Shown: positions 29,827-40,563, counted from the first letter of the stretch. The stretch is DNA of 64,000 nucleotides from Pyropia yezoensis (GCA_009829735.1 CM020619.1:17861816-17925815); one strand, 5' to 3'. Numbers and translations: made by a program. Notes: a model not told the origin generated them from the letters alone.

Positions 29827-31869
29827 CTGGTGGCGCTCCAACGACGCCCGGCGGCGACGGCGGGAGTCAGCGGCAGCGTCCCAGCGCCCCCGCTCCGCTC
29901 CATCAGATGCCCCTCCGTCCGAATCCGAGCGGGGCTCCCCCCCCGTGTCGCTGTCTCCCCCTTCGTCGTCCCTCTGACCGCCGTCCCCTGCTGCCCCCTC
30001 GGGCGGGATCACTCGTGAGGACAGGGCGGTGGCCGCGAGACGCAGCACCGCATCAGCCTTATTTAGCTGTTCCTTATGGGCAGCCAGCGCGAGGCGCATC
30101 AGCCCGCCCGCCACCCGCACAGCCGCTGCTGCCGGTACCCCCGCCGCGTGGTCGGCAAGCACCGGCGGGACGCCCACCAGCAGCACCCGAAAGGCACGCG
30201 CGCGGCTGAGCCGAGCCACCGCCGCCTCCGCCGCCCCCTCCTCCCCATCAATCGCAGCCGCATAGCGGGCGAGGCGGGTGAGGAGCCCCACAAGCACCCC
30301 CGCTACGTCAGCGCCGACGACGAGGGAGCGGAGCATGGATAGCGTGTCGCCCAGCGACGCGATATGAAACTCGTCTGGGAACACCTGCACGATGCAGTCG
30401 GCGAGGTACGACTGCGCGAGCGTGTCCCCGCAGGCGACCACCTGCGACGCCAGGCCCGGCAAGACCACCCGCCGATAGAGGGCGGGGGTGAGGCCGCTCA
30501 GCCGCGACAGGGTGGCCACGTTGCTGCCCACGAGCAGCCGGAGCTCCCGCCGCTCGGCCGCCCGCGCCGCCCGCTCCCGCGGGGGGGTGTCGTGGGCCAT
30601 CCGCACCCACAGGCGATTCATCTCGGTGAAGTTCGACAGGAGAAAGTCAATCGAGTCGCGTACGGTACCGCCAGGGGGAGGGGGGGGGGGGGCGCCAGCC
30701 GCTCGGGCGGGGGAGCCCTCAGCCGGGGACTCTGCGCCAGACCCGTCGGCAGGGTAGGAAGCGCGGGCCAGGGACCGCACCTGCCCCCCGCGCCCTTCAT
30801 GGCCGCCAGGGGGGGGGCGCTCCCAGGTGGCCCGTGGTACACCACCTTCTGCCACGTCACCGCCAAAGCGGCCGTCGTCGTCGCTGTCACCACTCGTATC
30901 GTCATCCTCGTCGGTGGCGGAGCTGAAGCCCGACCCCCCGTCGCTGTCACTGACGCTGCTGCCGCTGCTGTGCCAAGAAGGGTCGTCGACCCCTTCCGTG
31001 CCCCCTCCCCAGCCATTCTCCCCCCCCACCCTCACGCCCCGGGCCGCCCGGCGCCGCCGACGCCGCCGCCGCACCCGCCGCCGCCGACGAGCCGCGACGG
31101 CGGCGGCCGCCTCCTCCTCTGCGGCGGCCACCTCGGCCGCCTCCTCCTCCTCCCCCGCGGGCGCGTTGGGTAGCCGATCCCGCATCGATTGGGCGAGGTA
31201 GGCGCGGAGGAAGAGACCCCGCTGCGGGTGCTGCACCGCTCCGGCCATGTGCACCAGGTCCCGCAGCACCGCCGCAACCGGCGCGCCCGCCGCACGTGCG
31301 TACACCGCGCCGGCGGTGACGAGGAGGTAAAGCCGGGGGAGCGCCGATGGCGTAAACTGGACGCGCTCGTACAGCGCGCGGGGGGAGGACAGAAAGTCCA
31401 CCGCGTCGGCGGTGGCGCCGGCCGCGCCCCCCGCCCCACCGCCGCCGCCGCCGCCGCCGCCGCCCCCGCCGCCGCTGCCGCCAGACGAGGCCCCCGCACC
31501 CGCGCCGGTGGGGCCCCCGCCGCCATCCCCCGCCCGGCCAGTGGCGGCGGCGGGTCGCCCCCCCCGCCGCCCCTCTGCCACAGCGATCGCGCCGCCGAGG
31601 GCGCCGGCGAGCGCCCGCAGCTCTGCCGTCACGGCCAGGTAGAGGGCGTAGTAGGCGCGGGGCGGGGGGGATGGGCCCGCCAGGAAGGCGGCCAGCTCAC
31701 CCGCGTGCGCTACCGCCTCGCCCAGACGGTCCGCATCGAGGGCAGAGCGCAGGCGCTGGGCCTGCAGGCGGACGCCCGCGGCGGCGGCCGCCGCCGCAGC
31801 GGGGGTGGCCGACCAGGGAGGGGGGAAGGGGGGGTGGGACGGCGGCCGCCCGGCCGGCTTGCGTGACAT
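27790..31869 (-). CDS. VPS35: VPS35 retromer subunit, greatly expanded
   Basis: 1359 aa from the ATG at 31869 (MSRKPAGRPP); ordinary VPS35 is about 800 aa. Diagnostic blocks: RLRSALDADRLGEAVAHAGEL and RAYYALYLAVTAELRAL near the N-terminus; LYLLVTAGAVYARA and RDLVHMAGAVQHPQRGLFLR (about 204), which is the conserved VPS26-binding region; SIDFLLSNFTEMNRLWVRMA (about 405), RRELRLLVGSNVATLSRL and LADCIVQVFPDEFHIASLGD (about 486). The C-terminal half is helical and Ala-rich with weaker similarity, as expected for the alpha-solenoid that binds VPS29. Extra length comes from Gly, Arg and acidic inserts (about 90-150, 240-400 and several later). It sorts endosomal cargo back to the Golgi. Single exon; the frame is open upstream, but 31869 is the first ATG that fits family length at the N-terminus. 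Confidence 0.92.
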
Positions 31870-32621
31870 GGTGGCCCTATGAAAGGGGAAGGGGGAGCAG
31901 GAGAAGGGGGAGGGGGGGGAGGGAGAGTGGGGGCGAGGAGGGAGAGAGGGGGAAAGCGGAGAGAGGAGGGGCAGGGGATAGTGATTGACCGTAAAAGGGC
32001 CACCGGCAAAAGGGTAGGAAGTGGGGGAAGGTGCTTGGCGGTGGCGCACGAGCTCAACACGGCGAAAAGACAGCGACGCGAGGAGGAACGGCCACGGCCG
32101 GCCGGGTAGGGTCCCCGCGGGGGGGGCTCCCAGCGGCCGCCGTTGCGGGGATGGGGGGCAGGCGCCGCCGACGCACGTCGGCGCAACGCTGCGCCGCGGC
32201 GACCAGGTACGGGACGGTCGACCAGTGCCCCCGCCGCCAGCCGCCGCGCTCCGTACAGCTGACGAGGCCGAGGGGGGCCGTCCGTTGGGGGACGGGGCGC
32301 ACCCCAACAGTGGGGAGCCGGGGGTCGGGGGAAAGGGGTGGGGGAGAAGGGAAGGTGGTCAGTGGCGTGACGGCGTGTGTCCCTCCGACGCGAGCGACCA
32401 GCGTTGGGAGCGCTGCCACTGGCCGCGCCTCCTCTGTCGGTGGATTCCGCCGGGTTTCCATCGCAACCACAGCGGAAAAAGAAGAAATGGGTATGGGACT
32501 TGTTGAAAGATGGAGGAATCAATGGAAGCCCGAAAGAACCCTGATCAAAGTTTCTCCAATGCACTACATCCGCCTTTTTCTCACCCACCCGTCACCCACA
32601 TCATGACCTCCATGACGCGCC
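31870..32621. other. Divergent spacer between VPS35 and the VOC exon
   Basis: Purine-rich 31870-31990 (GA-rich leader of VPS35 on its own strand). 32440-32600 is of average composition. No gene recognised. Probably two promoters back to back. Confidence 0.45.
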
Positions 32622-32738
32622 ATGATGGCGCCGCTCACTGCCCGTGTGCACCACGTGGGGCTGACCGTCCTGGACCTATCGGCGGCTACGGCCTTCTTCT
32701 TGGATGTGTTGGGTTTCTCAAAAGCAGGCGCTGACGAC
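32622..32738 (+). CDS. First exon of a VOC (glyoxalase/dioxygenase-like) protein
   Basis: ATG ATG at 32622, then RVHHVGLTVLDLSAATAFFL and DVLGFSKAGADD, the first beta-alpha-beta unit of the vicinal oxygen chelate fold (His metal ligand in VHHVGL). A strong donor (gtacgt) follows at 32739, exactly where conservation stops. No matching second exon is found in the next kilobase, so the gene is either split by a long intron or truncated. Function cannot be assigned beyond the fold. Confidence 0.6.
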
Positions 32739-33417
32739 GTACGTTGGGTGGTGAGAGGTGCGCAATCGTCGCCTTGGGCATCTCTGCCCGTGACCAGGTT
32801 GGGACGCTGTCGGACGAGCACGCCTCTCGTCGGCTCGGCTCGTTGCGGCTGCGCACGTGGGGTGTACTGGAGTGTTTTGAAACCCAACTGACCACAGCCT
32901 GTCCCTTGAGTGCGCCCCCGCGCCTGTAGCACCCCTTGGCGTCGTGATGCCTGCTCTGACTCGCGCCGGGAGCTTTTCCTTTCCTACTCCATCCTTTTGC
33001 GGCTGCGCCCCCCCCCCCCCCCCGCCCCCCGCGCCTCCCATCTCAGCTGCCGCTTCCGCTCACCTCGCCGCTACCTTGGCGTCATTGGTACTTGGGCGGC
33101 GGCAAGACCATCGACGGTGCCACCTTGCCGCACCACCGCAACCAACTATAGCGCCACCACCGTGCCGCTGCCGCCGCCACCTTGCTGCCGCAGCAAATAG
33201 CTTGTCGCTGCCGCCGCCACACGGCGGGTGGGCGCCGTGGCAAGCACAGCTGCCGGTGCAGCAGGCAGAAGCAAAGACGTCGACGCAGCGAAAAAGAGGG
33301 GCAGCCCCCCGGCTGCCCCACCCCTCAACAAGCGCAAAAAGCATGGAGTAGCCTCCCACCGGCCACCCCCCAACGCTTGTCCCAATTGCACGCAGCCGAC
33401 CGAGGACAAGGTGGCGT
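32739..33417. other. No gene resolved
   Basis: Expected site of the remaining VOC exons, but no VOC motif is found on the plus strand. Contains a C run near 33008-33024 and Pro/Arg-coding simple sequence from about 33040. Confidence 0.35.
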
Positions 33418-34698
33418 TTATGACCGGGACGGTGCCCCCCTCCAGGTGCTCCATCCCGGCAGGACAACTGCGACAGAGTTCCCGGTGGAACATCCCCCTG
33501 ACGGTCCCACAAAGGCTGTCGCCGCCACCTCCTCGCGGAAGCCACCGCCCCCACCTGTCGACGCCGTGCCGCCACCGCCACCACCGTCCCCGCCGCGGCC
33601 GCGGTCGCCGCCCAACAACACCGCCACTTCGCCGTCGCCGCCATCGGCGAGGCTCGGCCCAAAGTCCGCCACCGTCGCCGCCACCGCCGGGGGGAGCGCC
33701 CATCGCCGCCGCCGCCGCCGCCGCCGCTGCCGCGGCGGCGGCGGCAGCGGCGGCCGTGCCAGCGGGGGTGCCCCAACCGCGGGCGCAGCGGCGGTGGTCG
33801 CAGCAGCGGGGGTGGTGGCGGCAGCAGCAGCGGCGGCGGCAGCAGCCTCCATGGCCTCAGCCGCTTCGGCGCCCGCCGGCGGGGGTGCCTCCCCGCCCCC
33901 CCCCCACGACCGTGCGGCCGCGAGCACCCGCGCCAGCGCAACGGTGGCAACGGCCAGGCCCAGCGACACGGCCGCCGCCCGCGGCGTCGCTGCCGCCGAC
34001 GCCGCCGCCGCAACGCCCCCCCCCCCACCCCCGGCGGCGGAGGCGGCAGCTGCGGCGGCGGTGGCGGTCGCGAGGAGGGGCTTCCCCCCCCCCACCAAAA
34101 AGTTGCACCCGATCAGCGCGTTGAACACTTCGGTCGTAAACGCGGTGTCGCCGGCTAGCCCCGCGGCGGCGTTCGCCACCCCCGCCCCAACGAGCAGCGC
34201 CCCCCCCCACACGCCCGTCCACCCAAAGACGGGGAGGAAGGGGAGGCCCGCCGCGGCGGCGGCACCCGCCAGGGCGGTCGTAAACGCCAGCGTCAGGCCC
34301 GTCGGCCCGAGCAGCACCGTCGGCTGCCCCGACGCCGCCGCGTAGACGAGGCCCCCCACGGCAATGGACACGAGCGTGTCGGGCACGCCCAGGGCGCCGC
34401 CCGTGGCGACAGAGGTGAGGGCGCCAAACGCCACCGCCGGCGCCAGGGCGGTAAAGTAGATGAACGTGACCGTTGACGCGGACCGCGGGTGCGCGCCCCA
34501 CCCGGCTGGTTGTGCGCTTTGAGGGGGCAACCGCGCCGGCTTTCCACCCGGCTGAGGGTGCGTCCCCGACCTCGCGCCCCCCCCCGCCAGCCCTATCGCT
34601 ATAGCCGCCCGCACGCCCGCCCGCCCTTCTCCTAACCCCGACACTTTCACCCCGTCCCACTCGTGTGCTGTTGCAACGACACTCAAGAGAGCCGGCAC
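33418..34698 (-). pseudogene. SLC4-like bicarbonate/anion transporter fragment
   Basis: The minus-strand frame carries the start of an HCO3-cotransporter membrane domain: STVTFIYFTALAPAVAFGAL, GVPDTLVSIAVGGLVYAAAS, GQPTVLLGPTGLTLAFTTAL, VFGWTGVWGGALLVGAGVAN, TTEVFNALIGCNFLVGGGKP. These follow the SLC4/Bor1 order (TM1 to TM5, including the QP-(L/T)-(L/V)-GxTG loop). After an Ala/Gly-rich insert a later piece remains (RRRWALPPAVAATVADFGPS, compare the RRxxxDFGVP block). Sequence beyond that is simple repeats, and nothing upstream of TM1 resembles the cytoplasmic domain. I read it as a partial gene; splicing out of the frame cannot be excluded. Related proteins move bicarbonate or borate. Confidence 0.55.
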
Positions 34699-34724
34699 GA
34701 GAGCTGTACCAGTTACACAGCACG

Positions 34725-35672
34725 CCGAAGCGATGAAGGTGCGGTCGCCCTCCCCTGGCGTGGCCGCCCACCCACGGGGGGATGCCCCACGGGGGGTTTA
34801 CCACCGGCGCCGCCGACGCCACAGGCGGCAGGGTGGTGGTGGTGGCCTGCGGGGGCGCCGGGGCGGCGGTGGCGGCCGGCGGCGGCGATCCACCTGCCGG
34901 CGGCGGCGTCACCACACACGAGGGGTTGGTGCACCCGAGGGGCCACCCCGCCACAACGTGCGCGCCGTCGGCCAGCAGCGCCTTGACGGCGTCAGCATTG
35001 AGCGTCCCCCACTCGGCGCGCTTGGCCAGCATCAGCGCCACGACGCCACGCAGTGGGGAGCAGCCATGCTTGTTCCTGTCATCGTCTTGAGGCCGTCCTC
35101 AAAGTCGGCGCTTAGGATCATAAGGCCGGCTGGAGGGGGTGGACGATAGATTGAGGGGGGAAGGGGAGCGGTTGGCAGTCCAAAGAGATGGGGCGACCAG
35201 GGGGATGGGTAGGGCATGGAAACCGCACGGCAACGGTAAGCAGCTGCCTTGCCAGGTCACTGGCAGGGCTGTCCCGGGCGACGGTGCCTCTATCAATAAA
35301 CTGGGGCACTGGGCGTGGGCGGGACACCCAAAGTCTTCCGCGTCGGCGGAGCCAGAAACAGAACAAACCAGTCAGGCCGCATCGCAGCCAAAAACAAAAG
35401 GAATGGCGCGCCCAAAGTACGTGCAATCACGCCCACGCAGCGCCCCCGGCTGGAAGACCGCCACAGCGTGTGGTGCACGTCACTGTTGGCCACGGTGATG
35501 TAGTGCAGCGACCGGGCGGGCGAGCGTTCAGACGTGTCCTTGCCCTTACTGCCCGTGCTCACCACGGGGATGACGCCCAACGAGACGAGCAGCTCCATCG
35601 CCGCGCCGCGGTGGGTGCCACTGGAGCCGAGCGACGCGTGCAGCACCAGAAGCTTGAGCTGCACCTCTGCGC
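34725..35672 (-). pseudogene. Subtilisin-like serine protease (S8), C-terminal half
   Basis: Exon at 35672-35421: VQLKLLVLHASLGSSGTHRG, AAMELLVSLGVIPVVSTGSK, SERSPARSLHYITVANSD, WRSSSRGRCVGVIA. A 291-bp GT-AG intron (35130-35420) joins in phase to 35129 onward: PGLMILSADFEDGLKTMTG then the catalytic-Ser motif GTSMAAPHC. Immediately after it (near 35055) the frame changes by one base, and the expected helix continues as VALMLAKRAEWGTLNADAVK and ALLADGAHVVAGWPLG, then a Pro/Thr-rich tail. The oxyanion-hole Asn region (usually AAGN) reads STGS. The Asp and His catalytic blocks are not found upstream. A possible earlier exon (35886-35797) overlaps the NTPase gene. Likely a pseudogene, or a gene with a sequencing error plus lost 5' half. 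Confidence 0.65.
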
Positions 35673-35840
35673 CTGCGCCGTAAGAGCAAAGGGGGTGCGC
35701 CGGGGTGGGAAGAAGAGGAACTTTTACATCTGGTGCGAGCCAGGGAGAGAACCATGGGCCACCACCGGCGCACCACAGAGGGCAGGCAACGCTTACCATC
35801 GAGGCATAGGGCACACAGCGCGGGTGGTGCGAAAGGACAA

Positions 35841-38729
35841 TCAAAACCGGACAACGTGACACCCAAACACCCAGTCCATTCCCCGGCTGAAATCGAAGTA
35901 TGTGCGCCCAAGAAGGGAAACCATGTGCTTTCTCCCTAGCACGACGGCATTCGCAGAGCAGTGATGCACAAAGTCACCATCCGACTTGCTGGCACGCGGC
36001 TTGACGCTCAAGCACTTGCGGTTCGCCACGTTCAGATACACGATCCGGTCCTTCCAGGTCTCCTTGATGAGCTGCAAACGGTTCTCCAACAAGAACCTGT
36101 TCTGGGGCATGACGGGCTCGACTTGAAACAGCTCCTTCTCTATCTTCCGCCAATCGTTAAGAATTTCCTTTCCTCGCAGGTAGGTGTACGCCGCATCATC
36201 CGAGTGCTTGTACTGCACGACCACGGCAATGTTCTTGCCAGCGAGCTTGACATTGTGCGGGGCAGACACGCAACGGAAGAACATGACGGCGTCGATGCCT
36301 GGAAAGTTGTCGGGCAGTCGGTACACGTAGTCCAACACGTCGTCGTCATGATCGGATAGCGTCAGCAGCGACTTGATGTCTTGGACCACCACTCCTTTCC
36401 GCGGCAGCGACGCATCCACCATAACCTCGTTAAGCAGCCGCCCCTTGCCGGCATATGCGCATTCGCCGGAGACCATCAGCTCCTTCAAGGAGACGGACTT
36501 GTATTCCGATCCCTTCAGGGAGCGAGCAATCGCATGGCTAACCTCTGTTTCGGGGGCGAACGACTCCCACCTGCGCCAAGCACCGCCCTCGGCGCCCGAA
36601 GATGATGCCGTTTGGTCCACGGTGTGACCCAGCTGCCGTGACTTGATGTCGTGGAAGAGCAATTTCTTGGATTCCTCCCGATCGATAAGCTTAAGCATGG
36701 TGATCACGCTCAGGCGAGGCCGGAAAGAGCGCCCTGAACCCAAAACAAGGCCCGCACGGCGAGCCAGGTCCCAAGTAATGGGGGGGTCCTCGGCCTTAGC
36801 GCCTGGGAGGCAGATGGCATCGTGTTCGACGTTCTTGGATAGAACGAGTGTAGCCAGCATCTTGTCCAAGGCACCCGGGTGGCCAGCGGCATCGACCCAG
36901 TACTGCTCGGCTACGCCCTGGCCCATTTGGACGACCACGTCGTCGATGATCTTCTTGACAGCAATGCGGGAGCCTTTCCGTTTGTCGTCAACACCTTCAC
37001 TGCCACCTCTGGTCTTGTCCTTGACGCCCGCCTGGTCAGAACCGCCCGTTTGGTCCTGGGCACCCGCCTTGGCATCGCGGCGCGTCTCATCATCGCTGTC
37101 AGTCTGGTCCGGAATACCAGCATGATTGTCTCCGCTAGTCTGGTCCTTGACACCCAACTTGTCATTGCCGTTCGCCTGAACCACAGAGACCTCGCGGAGC
37201 TCAGCAACCGGCTCTCCAAAATCCTTGAGCATTGTAAGCCGAGTTTTGCCGATTGCGTCACCAAGCCGTACCGCAGTGCGTAGGTGCGCGCTAGCGCAAT
37301 AGGACAACCCAATGGCCGTGTCGCGCAGCAGCTCCCTCATCTGCAGCTTGATATAACTTTTTTCTGCACGTGGGGGTGCAGCCGCGTGCGCCTCGCAGAG
37401 GGCCACCAGCCCGTACAACACTGGGGTGGAAGTCGTCGATCGGGACAGGTACATGCGCTTGAGGGTGAGCGCTACAAGCCCATCCAGGATGAGCTCTGCC
37501 AGGTCAGTTGGATCCTCTCTGCTGATATCCACATACTCGACAGGCCGACCAGAAGGTGTTGCAGCTTTGATCACCGTCGACGCCGTCAGCGAAGTTGAAC
37601 ACACACACACGCGCGAGCGGTCACCCACGGCGCACATGGAGGCCAGCAAGATTTCGGACGCTGCCGGAAGATAGCCATCCTTGTGCACGTAGTCGTCCTT
37701 GTTGGTTCTGATGAACTTCCGCAACGCTGGCATGTTATCGTCGGCCTTCGCCGGCTCGTCGACCAACAGCACAGCAACTTCGCCAGGTTTGCTCGCAGCA
37801 GTCGCCCGCATGACACCGAGCGCGTCATTCGCAATGTCGTTCGAACTCAGCACACCCTCATTGACAGCCCAAAGGACACCGGCAATGTAGCGGTCAAACA
37901 AGTAGCTGACGTCCTTGCAGCGAAGGTCGGCGTAGTGGTTAAACAGCAGCCGCAGACGCCATAGGTCCGCGATCGCGAGGGTGCCCCCTTCGATGGCCAT
38001 CACCTCCTCTTGCAGAATGGAGAAGGTGCTGTTGAAACTCACACCGAGGAAGGACACCGCGCTCGCAAATGCGGCCTTGCGCGTTACGTTCTGCTGCTTC
38101 TTGTACAAGGTAGAGGATTGACGTGGCAGCTGCTGCGCGATGTAGGATTTGCCACTCCCCGCCTCGGCCACCAGGCCCGATAAGATGTAGCGCGTCTCCG
38201 ACTTGCTCCGCGATCGCATGGCCTTCATCCAAATAGCAACGAGCTGTTCCATGGCGTGTTCAATGCCGATGGTGGACTTAGGGGTGCCCGGGAAAGTAGG
38301 AAAGACGCGGTCCCACTGGTAAGCGCGCATCTTACGCAAAGCCCCCAGAACATCGACGACGGCTCGTACAGACGACGCGCCCATCAAGCTCCTCTCTTCA
38401 GCCCTCGTCAGTACTGGTGTCGCCCCCACAACCGGCTGCCCATCCCCGCTGCCAGTATTCAAACCGGTCGCGGATAGAAGGGAGGACACCCGTACGACCG
38501 CATCCCTCCAGGGGCCGTGTAATGCATCCGGGCGAGCTCCGACGCGACCGGGCACCACGGGCACCGGCCGCGTGATAAGCGACCGCTGCTGCAGCTTGAC
38601 ACCGCCCAGATACCCGTCACGTGAGACGGATGCGGCCAGATGCCCCGGCGTTGTGGTTGGCGCGCTGAAAGCATCAAGCGGCACCGTGAACGAAACCGGA
38701 GCCGCGAACGCGGCAGTGGCTTCCAACAT
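35841..38729 (-). CDS. P-loop NTPase with nuclease-like C-terminus (Crinkler/RHS-like)
   Basis: 962 aa, single uninterrupted exon, ATG at 38729. Walker A at about residues 184-197 (GLVAEAGSGKSYIAQQL) and Walker B at about 315-325 (EVAVLLVDEPAKAD) define a STAND/AAA-like NTPase core with following helices. A hydrophilic stretch of imperfect 12-17-residue repeats (KLGVKDQTSGDN, AGAQDQTGGSDQ, AGVKDKTRGGSE) at about 520-590 acts as a linker. The C-terminal domain has GIDAVMFF (about 812) followed by KNIAVVVQYKHS (about 842), the Asp...Gln-x-Lys arrangement of restriction-endonuclease-like folds. This layout recalls the Crinkler-RHS NTPase-nuclease proteins of oomycetes, fungi, trypanosomes and algae. 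No signal peptide is seen. Amino-acid composition is far less biased than in neighbours, which suggests a different history. Role inferred: genome conflict or effector-like; not shown. Confidence 0.6.
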   Translation of the reverse strand: MLEATAAFAAPVSFTVPLDAFSAPTTTPGHLAASVSRDGYLGGVKLQQRSLITRPVPVVPGRVGARPDALHGPWRDAVVRVSSLLSATGLNTGSGDGQPVVGATPVLTRAEERSLMGASSVRAVVDVLGALRKMRAYQWDRVFPTFPGTPKSTIGIEHAMEQLVAIWMKAMRSRSKSETRYILSGLVAEAGSGKSYIAQQLPRQSSTLYKKQQNVTRKAAFASAVSFLGVSFNSTFSILQEEVMAIEGGTLAIADLWRLRLLFNHYADLRCKDVSYLFDRYIAGVLWAVNEGVLSSNDIANDALGVMRATAASKPGEVAVLLVDEPAKADDNMPALRKFIRTNKDDYVHKDGYLPAASEILLASMCAVGDRSRVCVCSTSLTASTVIKAATPSGRPVEYVDISREDPTDLAELILDGLVALTLKRMYLSRSTTSTPVLYGLVALCEAHAAAPPRAEKSYIKLQMRELLRDTAIGLSYCASAHLRTAVRLGDAIGKTRLTMLKDFGEPVAELREVSVVQANGNDKLGVKDQTSGDNHAGIPDQTDSDDETRRDAKAGAQDQTGGSDQAGVKDKTRGGSEGVDDKRKGSRIAVKKIIDDVVVQMGQGVAEQYWVDAAGHPGALDKMLATLVLSKNVEHDAICLPGAKAEDPPITWDLARRAGLVLGSGRSFRPRLSVITMLKLIDREESKKLLFHDIKSRQLGHTVDQTASSSGAEGGAWRRWESFAPETEVSHAIARSLKGSEYKSVSLKELMVSGECAYAGKGRLLNEVMVDASLPRKGVVVQDIKSLLTLSDHDDDVLDYVYRLPDNFPGIDAVMFFRCVSAPHNVKLAGKNIAVVVQYKHSDDAAYTYLRGKEILNDWRKIEKELFQVEPVMPQNRFLLENRLQLIKETWKDRIVYLNVANRKCLSVKPRASKSDGDFVHHCSANAVVLGRKHMVSLLGRTYFDFSRGMDWVFGCHVVRF

Positions 38730-40526
38730 CGTCTGGATATATCAGAGACAGCCGCAGTTGGTGCTGACGCCAAGGGGTCACCGCCTGGCGCAGCCGCGGT
38801 CGCCGCGGGGAAAGGGCGTTGCCGCCGCGAAGTGAAGGCGCCGTCGCCACCGAGGCGTCAGGCCGCCGTCCCCGTTCGGCGCAGCCGCCGCTGTCGGCGG
38901 CAGGATGAAAATCGAAGGGAAAGGGGGGTTGGCAGCCCAGGAGGACGCCCACGGTGGGGTGGGAGCCAGCAGCAGGGTGGGTGCCCGGGGCAAGGAAGGC
39001 ATCGACGATCGAGTGGGAACCGGCCGCAGGGTGGGGGCCGGCGGCAGGGGGTGGCCCGACGGCAGCGGGGTCCCGGCAAATGGTGGCCACCAATGGTCGT
39101 GGGGCAGCCAACAGCCCGAGGGGTGGCGACAGCCGGGGTGGCATCGACAGCCGGAGGAGCGCCGACGGCCGGGGGGCCGCCTACTGCCGGGTAAGAGCCG
39201 ATGACCAGGGAGGTGCCGACGAACGGAGGTGCGCCGATTGAAGGGGGAAGCCGACAGTTGAGGAGTCGGCCGCAGGAGGGGCACGGGCGGCGGATACGGG
39301 GTCGGCAAACCAGGGGGTGCCTTCGGCCGGGGAGGTGCCGGCGGCGGGGGGGGTGCCAGCGGCCGCGGCGGTTGCGACGGCGAGGTCGGGGACGATGGTG
39401 AGATAGACGATATTGGTGGTGCGGGTGTGGTTGGTCGAGAGAGTGACTGACGCCCCTTCCTTTTGCGTGGGGGCAGTCGGACCCCATCTGGACTTGGGCC
39501 GTGCAAGCTCAGCCGAGGAGCGGGCCTGGTTGGCACCGGCGCGCCCTGGCACGCTGCATACAGCCGGCCCCCTGCTGAATCGCGGGTTGCGATCCGCCAC
39601 CGGGACAGCCACAGCCATCTTCACTTCGGAAAGTATCTGGATATTCGCTTGGTTCTAAATTGGAGCAGCGTATAGTTTCATTGATTGCCACTGATTGTCA
39701 TGGCAGGTTGTGGGCATGCATTTCGTTCACCGGCCGGCAGCTCCCTTGTGCAGAATACACAGGTAGACTCGGATACTACGTAGTAGGTCTCGACCGGTGG
39801 TACTGTACCCTGCACAACTCCCAGTAGTGCATGCTATCTGACCGCTTCTCAGCCGTCCCTGCGTCAGTCGCATGCCTTGCGATGACCGGCGCCGTCCGTC
39901 CGCCGCACCACGCCTGCCTGCACCGACCGTGGTGCCCGCCCCCCTCCTCCCTTCCCCCCCTCCGCCCCGCCCCCCCTCCAGCAGAGAGTGGGGGAAAGGT
40001 GGTGGTAGGTGGGGGACTTCACCTCCCAATCATTCGCGTCCGCTGTGTGCTCGCACGCACCTGCCACGCGCTTTCCGCTATCGCCATGGGGCCGTGTGGG
40101 GGGTGCCGCTTTGCGTCGCAGAAATACAACCATGCTGGACGCTGTACGCCGCGCAGGGAGGCCTGCAGGGACGCGGGGCTTTGGGAGGGGGGCTGTGGGC
40201 CCTGAAGCATGGCCGTATTTCGCACGAGCCCGCGCTGGGGGTCCCCTAAAAGAGTAGAAAAAGTCGCCACGTGGTACTCAGGCGGCGTCTGTCTGGCGGC
40301 GGGCCGGCCCGGTGTTGCGGAAGACACGCAGCCTGCGCGTGGGGGAAGGGTATCGGCGTTCTGCCGCGCTGGTGCCCAGCGGTGCCCAGCACGCATCAGT
40401 GGACGGGAGACCCCTTCTCCTCGGCAAACCCGTGGACAGGGGGGATGGCGGTGCAGCAGTAGCCGCCGCCACCCCCCCTCCCTCGATATCCGCTCAGCGC
40501 GTGTGTAGGCCGCAGTGCGGACCCTG
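38730..40526. other. Gene-poor region with a degenerate GC-rich minisatellite
   Basis: 38880-39380 is built from imperfect short units around ggagg(t)gccgacgg(c)cgg, readable as Gly/Ala/Pro repeats in several frames; I regard it as non-coding tandem sequence. 39610-39800 has lower GC. 39880-40500 shows no domain on either strand. No LTR for the following copia element is recognised here. Confidence 0.45.
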
Positions 40527-40563
40527 CAGGCGGTTGACCTCCCTGCGGGAGGTCAACCGCCTG
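40527..40563. repeat. Perfect 17-bp hairpin at the left edge of the copia element
   Basis: Arms caggcggttgacctccc and gggaggtcaaccgcctg enclose the loop tgc. The right arm reads into the recognisable copia gag-like sequence (EVNRLIITKTPLLSLEYRTD). The left arm looks like a fold-back copy of it. Confidence 0.85.

Noticed and set aside
33060-34345. Several frames of 300-390 codons on the plus strand and a minus-strand Arg/Gly frame
   Set aside because: Shadows of the SLC4-like frame and of simple repeats.
38778-39536. Pro/Ala/Gly repeat protein candidates on both strands
   Set aside because: Imperfect tandem units readable in all frames; I treat it as minisatellite.
39800-40526. 5' LTR of the copia element
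   Set aside because: No stretch resembles the 3' LTR at 61115-61636 (no TGTGA...TCACA pair, no shared TATA region).
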